Below are positions 8,484-12,841 of a DNA stretch of 12,841 nt, one piece after another. Numbering within the stretch: the first letter of the stretch is position 1; every line of letters begins with the position of its first letter. The DNA is from Larix sibirica (lineage: Eukaryota > Streptophyta > Pinopsida > Pinales > Pinaceae). The stretch spans positions 14,237 through 27,077 of the forward strand of contig NWUY0300023686.1 of NCBI GenBank assembly GCA_004151065.3. Direction: 5' to 3'. Position numbers and translations under genes: made by a program. The notes below the pieces were generated by a model that made no database searches, was not told where the DNA came from, and saw only the letters and a program-made list of their open reading frames with translations.

Positions 8484-8493
8484 TTTTTTTTTT
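8484..8493 (-). other. LINE poly(A) tail / 3' terminus
   Basis: A run of ten T on the plus strand is ten A on the minus strand. It lies directly after the LINE 3' region and before ordinary AT-rich flank. A terminal A-run is the hallmark of target-primed reverse transcription by L1-type elements. The bases to its left (8470-8483) would start any target-site duplication, but the other copy would be beyond 12841. Confidence 0.7.
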
Positions 8494-9786
8494 AACAATA
8501 ATGGGTAACGAGCTTTATATAAAAGAGGCAATGAAATTACAAAATAGATGGGAAGATTGATCCCAAAATTGAAGGGCTTCCATGAAATCTAGCTCTTCAC
8601 TATCCAGTCTATGAAGGTCATACATAAACCCTATTCTGTGATAACCGTAGATTCTAACAAACTTGCCTAAAAGATAAATGCAAGAGAAATACATAACAAA
8701 GGAAGAAACATAGAACTAGCTGAACAACAACATCTACAAGCCTAACAAAAAGAGATAAATATCAACAGTTCTGGAAAGAGTTCATGCGTGCTGAAGAAAC
8801 CAGAATTATCCCATTATTGATGAGTATTCTTCTCCTTGTTCCTGACCAATGCTCCAACTTTATCTTCAGAGGTTCCTTGAAAGACTTTGGTGTTGTTTCT
8901 GATGTCAGAACTCATGCCATCTATCTTAGCTTCCGAACATGGACAAACATTCTCAAGTTTCCCAGTAAGAGTTTCATAATACTCCATTAACTTGCTACTA
9001 TTGCTTCTAACTTCAGAATTTGTAATCTGAACAATGGTGAAAAGGTGGGAGATTGCTCGTTTCAAATCAGAATTCTCACCTCTGACCCAACGGACTTGAG
9101 AGTCTAGCTCCATCAATTGCGAGAGGATCTCTGGTTGAGGACTGCCCATCCCATGAGGAGACCCCAAAGGATTGAAACCACTACTATCACTGCAAAATTC
9201 GCTTACTTCCTGCCATTAACAAACTCATCATTCCTGGAGTGACCACGAGTAGCAGGCTGCGCAAAGCCATAGAGGTTTTGCCCCTACACATCATCAAGAT
9301 CAGAAGGAGTTCTATGCAACCCATCTCCCCCCAAATGGAACAAAGGCTAAAGATGTTTCCTGCAACAGATGCATTGCAACGGAGAGAGGTTCGAGCTGGT
9401 TATGGGAAGTTTCTCCTCCATCAAAACCCCAAACTACACTAACCCAAATCTTGGTGCAAAAGAAACCCTGCAGAATGACATGAGTTTGTCCCCCAAGCAA
9501 GCTATATGCTAGGTGGTCCTCAATCAACAGTCTTCATAAAACACCGCATGCGAGACAGGTGTAATTGATGTGTGGAGGCCTCCGAGAGCACCAGGAGGAC
9601 ATGAGCATGTTTCAAGGAGATGTGAGGAATCCCGAGAAGATCATACCATGATTGAAATTCGAATTTGAAACAAGCCTATAGTTCATAGGATTATATCGAT
9701 GGTATTCTAAAGCCAAGTAGAAATTCCCCTCCAATAAACTAAAAACAAAATTGAATTTCATCATCGATACCGAAAGGAGGAAAAGT
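8494..9786 (-). other. LINE 3' region downstream of ORF2 (about 1.3 kb)
   Basis: This stretch lies between the ORF2 terminal stop and the poly(A) tract and is inferred to be the element's 3' UTR because nothing separates the two. It is long for a simple LINE 3' UTR and holds coding-like patches (see 8814-9280). The last 60 bases before the tail, read on the minus strand, contain TTATATAAAGCTCG and CCCATTATTG. No internal tandem repeat was noticed. An alternative is that a second element or a captured fragment makes up part of it. Comparison with other copies would settle this. Confidence 0.6.
8814..9280 (-). pseudogene. Coding-like relic in LINE 3' region, coiled-coil-like, unknown function
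   Basis: I do not recognise this family. The main open frame runs from about 9211 (just downstream of a TAA) to the stop at 8814-8816. It reads WQEVSEFCSDSSGF, then SPHGMGSPQPEILSQLMEL, then a stretch with heptad-like spacing of hydrophobic residues (LDSQVRWVRGENSDLKRAI, LMEYYETLTGKLENV). Upstream, one base shift away, another frame reads LYGFAQPATRGHSRNDEFV (about 9270-9214), interrupted by a TAG further up. The Gly/Pro/Ser-rich lead followed by a putative coiled coil looks like a structural or RNA-binding ORF rather than noise. There is no usable ATG near the start of the open part (it opens at a non-ATG codon). It may equally be chance coding potential in a 3' UTR. Confidence 0.35.
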
Positions 9787-10252
9787 TTAAGGAACCCAGT
9801 TGATTCCAAGGTCTTGACCATTACTGATCAAGAAGCCACAGTCCAAGCCAACACCAATGTTTGCCATAATATCTTCTTTCTGATTATTATTCCTCAAAAT
9901 GTGAATAAAGTTGGTGGAGTTGAATTCCTTAGCCAAGAATTTGAATATATGGTGAAGCTTGGAGACATGTTTTCTTCTATTTTTGGCCAAATTTCTAGCT
10001 TCCCTTATTACCATCATGGAATCTCCAAGGGCCACAAGATCCTTGATTTTTTTTTTTCTTTCCCATTTCCATTCCTTTAATCAACGTGAGCCACTCAGCA
10101 TCATTATTTGTCCTCCTGCCAATTCCACAAGAAAATTCTTTCACCTTGTTTCCCTCGGAGTCGAGAAGGACTCCTCCCGCACCTACCAGCCCAGGATTAC
10201 CTTTTGAGGCACCATCAAAGAGCAGAATATGGCAGCCAATTTCCTTGATCCA
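9787..10252 (-). pseudogene. LINE ORF2 C-terminal RNase H domain, frameshifted
   Basis: RNase H degrades the RNA strand of RNA/DNA hybrids; many plant L1-type elements carry it at the ORF2 C-terminus. Immediately after the in-frame stop the frame reads IGCHILLFDGASKGNPG. All four acidic active-site positions are visible: Asp of DGAS (10214-10216), Glu of DAEWL (10094-10096), Asp of LGDSMM (10021-10023) and Asp of KEDIMANIG (9871-9873). Also present are FIHILRNNNQ and the ending GQDLGINWVP. The frame slips by one base in an 11-base A-run (+ 10047-10057), where ten bases would keep register. The terminal stop is at 9787-9789. Apart from that slip the domain is well preserved, so the element is not very ancient. 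Confidence 0.9.
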
Positions 10253-11131
10253 TTACTGAAGATCCTCCGAATTCTTTCCGATATGCCAATTTTTGGAAGT
10301 GTGTTTCTTGAAGGGAAGAACCAGGGGGGAAGAGTGAGGGGAGGATAGGAGATCTTCCACCCAAATTTTTTCTTCCATGGTTAATGGTTCCTTACTGATG
10401 TTTTTCATACCTCTTGCAAAAAGGGAGTCAATCCAAAGTGATTTCGCAGTGGATAGGACTTTACCAGGGGTGGCCCTGATATCTTCAAATATTTCTTTAT
10501 TCCTGGCAGTCCAAAGTTTCCAGCAAATGAATTTGGGAAAAGTGACCCAAGCTCTTTTGAAATCTGGCTTCCTAGACATCGAGTTTTGATAGTAGTCATG
10601 CCAGCTTGCAAAAAGATCGTTCCAATTAGTTGGAAGGATCATGTTGGGTTGGATTTCCCAATAAGCACGGTGCCAAACCTCCTGAGAGAATTTGCACTCC
10701 AAGAAGAGATGATCAATAATTTCCTCATCCTCTTTACATAGGATGCATCTAGCCGGGCCTTCAATCCCCCTCTTTCTAAGATTTTCGGTGGTTAAAGTCT
10801 TCCTGTGGGTGAGGATCCAGGAGAAATCATTTACTTTTGGAAGCCCATCCTTGCCCCAAACTCTGTTCCACTTGTTATCCTTGATTCGAGTGTTGTTGAG
10901 AGAGTCCATGAATTTATATCCCTCCTTAACATAATATGAGCCCGCTTTTCCCCATCCTCGCTTGTCTCTCGTGTTTTGATGAACTGGGAGAGAGCCATGA
11001 AACAAGGAAAAAAGGGAATTATAGTCATGAGAGAGGTGCTCTGGAAGATCCAATTCGAGCCATCCGAGCCATCTTCCCCGATTGGACCAGGAGGACAAAT
11101 CAAATAGGGAATGGATGTTAGCTTGATCCAT
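10253..11131 (-). pseudogene. LINE ORF2 zf-RVT zinc-knuckle segment
   Basis: This is the longest open stretch in the window, about 292 codons. The methionine at 11129-11131 is internal to ORF2 and not a real start, because the same frame continues upstream with LANLLHDFLELKEW. Around residues 85-155 it carries the zf-RVT pattern (PF13966): WNRVWGKDGLPKVNDFSWIL, the RGIEGPARC block, and a Cys129-x2-Cys132-x8-His141-x4-Cys146 set of probable zinc ligands, followed by FSQEVWHRAYW. This knuckle lies between RT and RNase H in many plant LINEs and probably helps bind nucleic acid. The stop at 10253-10255 interrupts ORF2 rather than ending it, since RNase H sequence continues in the same frame directly after it. 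Confidence 0.9.
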
Positions 11132-11491
11132 CCATTCTTTTAACTCGAGGAAATCATGCAGAAGATTTGCAAGGGGATTGAAACCAAACTTATCCTCCCA
11201 GATTTTGATTTGCTTATCGTTTCCCAGGATCTAGCAAAGATTATTTTGGATAATGAAAGCTACCTATTTGCAAAGATTCCAAATAGAACACCCTTTTATG
11301 TCCTGCTCAATGTTTTCCACAAACCGGCTTCTGCTACCTCACATATAATTTTTGCAGAGAATTTCCTTCCACCACGCCTTCTTCCCATATATAATTCACC
11401 ACATAATTTTGACCCCAAGGGCAAGGTTCATGATCGAAGGGTCTTTGATCCCAGCCCCCCCATACAGTTTGGTTCTGCACACTGTGTCTCA
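11132..11491 (-). pseudogene. LINE ORF2 connector between RT thumb and zf-RVT, stop-riddled
   Basis: This stretch is easy to miss because it has no open frame of useful length. It is nevertheless in the same frame as the segments on both sides. Reading through the five stops gives typical plant LINE connector sequence: KLYGGAGIKDPSIMNLAL, KAWWKEILCKNYM, SRSRFVENIEQDIKG and KIWEDKFGFNPLANLL. Stops sit at 11489-11491 (TGA), 11396-11398 (TGA), 11339-11341 (TGA), 11264-11266 (TAG) and 11231-11233 (TAG). Most fall where Trp, Arg or Gln would be expected, as after C-to-T or G-to-A transitions. The role of this connector in LINE enzymes is not well defined. The assignment rests on frame continuity and recognisable motifs. 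Confidence 0.8.
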
Positions 11492-12314
11492 GTTAATCAA
11501 ATGAAACTTTTTAGAATGATTCGGTTTCCCTCCTTGCCATAATAATTTCCTCTGTTCTTTAGTGATATCATTCATAACTGTTTTAGGGGCCAGAGAAATA
11601 GAGCAAACGTAGAGGGGGTAGGCGGAGAGAATGGAATTGTTGAGGACCAGTTTTCCAGCAGAGTTGAGCCATCTAGAACCCCAGGAATTTATTTTGTTCT
11701 TGATTTTATCAATAAAACCATGCCAGTCCACCACTCTTTTATTCCCTTTAAAGATAGGGATTCCAAGGTATTTAGAGTTCCAAGTTGCAATTTCTTCAAA
11801 ACGAAAGATTCTAGCAATTTTTGCTAAGACCCCAGGGGTGCAGTTCCAGTCGTAAACCTTAGACTTAACTAATTTTATTTTTTCATCGGAAGCTTTGAGA
11901 AAGGAGGAGAGGACATTGTTGAATCTTTCGACTATAATGACAGAGTTTCCCCCAAGTAAGATTGTATCATCAGGAAACTGGGCGTGGTTGACAGGCTTAA
12001 CTCCTCTGACTATTTTTAGGCCATTTAAGTCCCCCAACTCTTGTAGGTGGTGAAGTTTCCTACTCAAAGACTCAACAACTAAAATGTACAGGAAAGGGGA
12101 CAAGGGGTAGCCTTAGCGAAGTCCTCTAGGGGATAGGAAGAAATTAGTGGATCTGCCATTGACAAGGGGAGCTATCCAAGGGCTATTAATGCAGGCTTTT
12201 ACCCAACGGACAAATATGCTTGAAAATCCAAACTTAAGCATGATTTAAAAAATAAAATGATGATTTACTCTATCAAAGGCATTAGCCATATCAAGCTTAA
12301 CGGCCATAGCTTGA
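11489..12314 (-). pseudogene. LINE reverse transcriptase, catalytic palm and thumb segment
   Basis: After the A-run shift the frame reads VKLDMANAFDRVNH, and its first Asp (codon 12290-12292) is the first catalytic carboxylate of RT. Next come a stop at 12245-12247, then FGFS and KACINSPWIAPLVNG, then RGLR-stop-GYPLSPFLYILV. In that last motif the invariant Gln of RQG is a stop (12113-12115) and the usual Cys is Tyr. The catalytic box is FPDD (Pro codon 11972-11974) where L1-type enzymes normally have FADD; both Asp codons are kept. The thumb-side motif SWGSRWLNSAGKLVLNNSIL follows, then LYVCSI. The segment ends at a stop at 11489-11491 inside a sequence that still aligns beyond it. Confidence 0.9.
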
Positions 12315-12841
12315 TTTTTTTTCAATACTGGAGTGGATTGCTTCTTGCACAATAATAATATTATCAAGGATTTGACGACCAGCGATGAAGCCCCCTTGTG
12401 ATTTAGAGATGAGCTGACACATGAATTTTTTCATTCTGGTATCCAGGATCTTGGATAGAATCTTGTAGGAGGTATTGCAGAGGGAGATCGGTCTGAAGCG
12501 ATCAATGGAGCTCGGGGTTTTCTCTTTAGGTATAAGAGCAAGGAAGGAGGAGTTGGTGGCCCCTCCTATTTTATCTTTCTTTCTGGTCCAATTGAGCATG
12601 CGTTTCAGATCCTCTTTGATAATCTCCCATGAAGCGCTATAAAAATTTATGGTGAACCCATCCGACCCTGGCGCTTTGTCAACTTGAAGAGCCCAAATGG
12701 CGTTCACAATTTCATGTTCTGAGATCGATTTGGAAAGCTCTTTGTTGTCATTGTTTGAGACAAAGTTGGGAATGCCAGAGAGGAGATTCGCTTGAGCTTC
12801 TGGGTCAGTATCTCCACTGTCAGTGAAGAGTTCTCTGAAAT
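12297..12841 (-). pseudogene. LINE reverse transcriptase, N-terminal finger/palm segment (partial)
   Basis: This open stretch continues past the right edge, so it has no real start here. It begins with the linker that precedes the RT domain (FRELFTDSGD near 12840, SEHEIVNAIWALQ near 12700). The conserved plant LINE motifs then follow in order: KAPGSDGFTINFY, ALIPKE, RFRPISLCN, YKILSKIL and QGGFIAGRQILDNI, ending with VQEAIHSS. These are the finger and palm blocks that position template and primer in RVT_1 (PF00078). The frame is lost in an 8-base A-run (+ 12315-12322). One base fewer would give the expected continuation into KLDMANAFD, and the apparent stop at 12297-12299 is an artefact of that shift. 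There is no in-frame stop before the shift. Confidence 0.9.

Larger units (their letters stand above)
8484..12841 (-). mobile_element. L1-type LINE (non-LTR retrotransposon), 5' end outside window
   Basis: In its own 5'-to-3' direction (minus strand) the element enters at the right edge already inside ORF2. It reads through reverse transcriptase, zf-RVT knuckle and RNase H, then a 3' region of about 1.3 kb, and ends in a poly(A) tract at 8493-8484. This order is that of plant L1-clade LINEs, which use target-primed reverse transcription. ORF1 and the endonuclease half of ORF2 would lie beyond 12841. The copy has many stops and two frameshifts but keeps all domains in register, so it inserted as a long copy and then decayed. 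The target-site duplication cannot be checked because the 5' junction is not in the window. The AT-rich flank at 8440-8483 is a typical insertion environment. Confidence 0.92.
9787..12841 (-). pseudogene. LINE ORF2 polyprotein pseudogene (RT, zf-RVT, RNase H), 5'-partial
   Basis: ORF2 of L1-type LINEs encodes the enzymes for target-primed reverse transcription. Here the endonuclease is outside the window. Translation is continuous by homology from 12841 to the terminal stop at 9787-9789 in three frames. Frame one runs 12841 to about 12322, frame two about 12314 to 10058, and frame three about 10046 to 9787. The two switches fall exactly in A-runs of the coding strand (+ strand T-runs 12315-12322 and 10047-10057). 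In-frame stops in frame two lie at 12245-12247, 12113-12115, 11489-11491, 11396-11398, 11339-11341, 11264-11266, 11231-11233 and 10253-10255. No large deletion is apparent, since motif spacing is normal throughout. The copy cannot make a full protein. Confidence 0.92.

Noticed and set aside
11156-11542. 128-codon plus-strand open frame
   Set aside because: It is the antisense of the stop-riddled LINE connector, which aligns with plant LINE ORF2 on the minus strand.
1-12841. CRISPR arrays, tRNA or rRNA genes, prokaryotic operons or defence systems
   Set aside because: No regular repeat-spacer array, no cloverleaf or rRNA-like sequence, and no adjacent prokaryote-style open frames with ribosome sites. 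The window is eukaryotic repeat DNA.

Overview
This window looks like nuclear DNA from a seed plant. It is AT-rich and almost gene-free, and it is dominated by decayed retroelements and local duplications. The retroelement at the right is a plant L1-type LINE whose ORF2 carries a zf-RVT knuckle and a C-terminal RNase H. Such large, repeat-filled intergenic DNA is typical of plants with big genomes. A gymnosperm is possible, but this is inference. There is one unresolved base (n at 1629). I see no intact protein-coding gene.

Layout. 1-1200: AT-rich DNA with a degenerate 33-bp tandem array containing TGACG motifs (783-923). On the minus strand there is a tentative LTR/primer-binding-site-like junction near 1170-1194. 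1200-3590: no recognisable gene, only a small tandem duplication at 1913-1971. 3592-3971: plus-strand relic of an RNase H domain of the plant LINE/retroelement type. 4080-5000: extremely AT-rich block built from nested tandem duplications of about 52, 118 and 82-94 bp. 5000-7000: AT-rich non-coding DNA with short repeats and one weak exon-like segment (6394-6440). 6810-6852 and 7028-7313: 21-bp and 146-bp tandem duplications. 7437-7621: truncated, frameshifted histone H2B pseudogene on the minus strand, inside a visibly GC-richer island (about 7330-8420). That island also holds ACGTCGC-bearing repeats and a CCAAT box about 700 bp upstream of the H2B relic.

8484-12841: 3' part of a minus-strand LINE that runs off the right edge. 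In its own reading direction it has the reverse transcriptase (finger motifs, first catalytic Asp, an FPDD variant of the usual FADD box), a connector, the zf-RVT zinc knuckle (C-x2-C-x8-H-x4-C), and an RNase H with all four acidic residues. A 3' region of about 1.3 kb follows, ending in a poly(A) tail. ORF2 has at least eight in-frame stops and two one-base shifts in A-runs but no obvious large deletion. It therefore decayed by point mutation after inserting as a long copy.

The parts do not work together as a pathway. The window is a record of retrotransposon insertion, cytosine-deamination-like decay, gene-fragment capture or retroposition, and short tandem duplication. The points most worth checking are the histone H2B fossil with its possible promoter, the coiled-coil-like open frame in the LINE's 3' region, and the second RNase H fossil.
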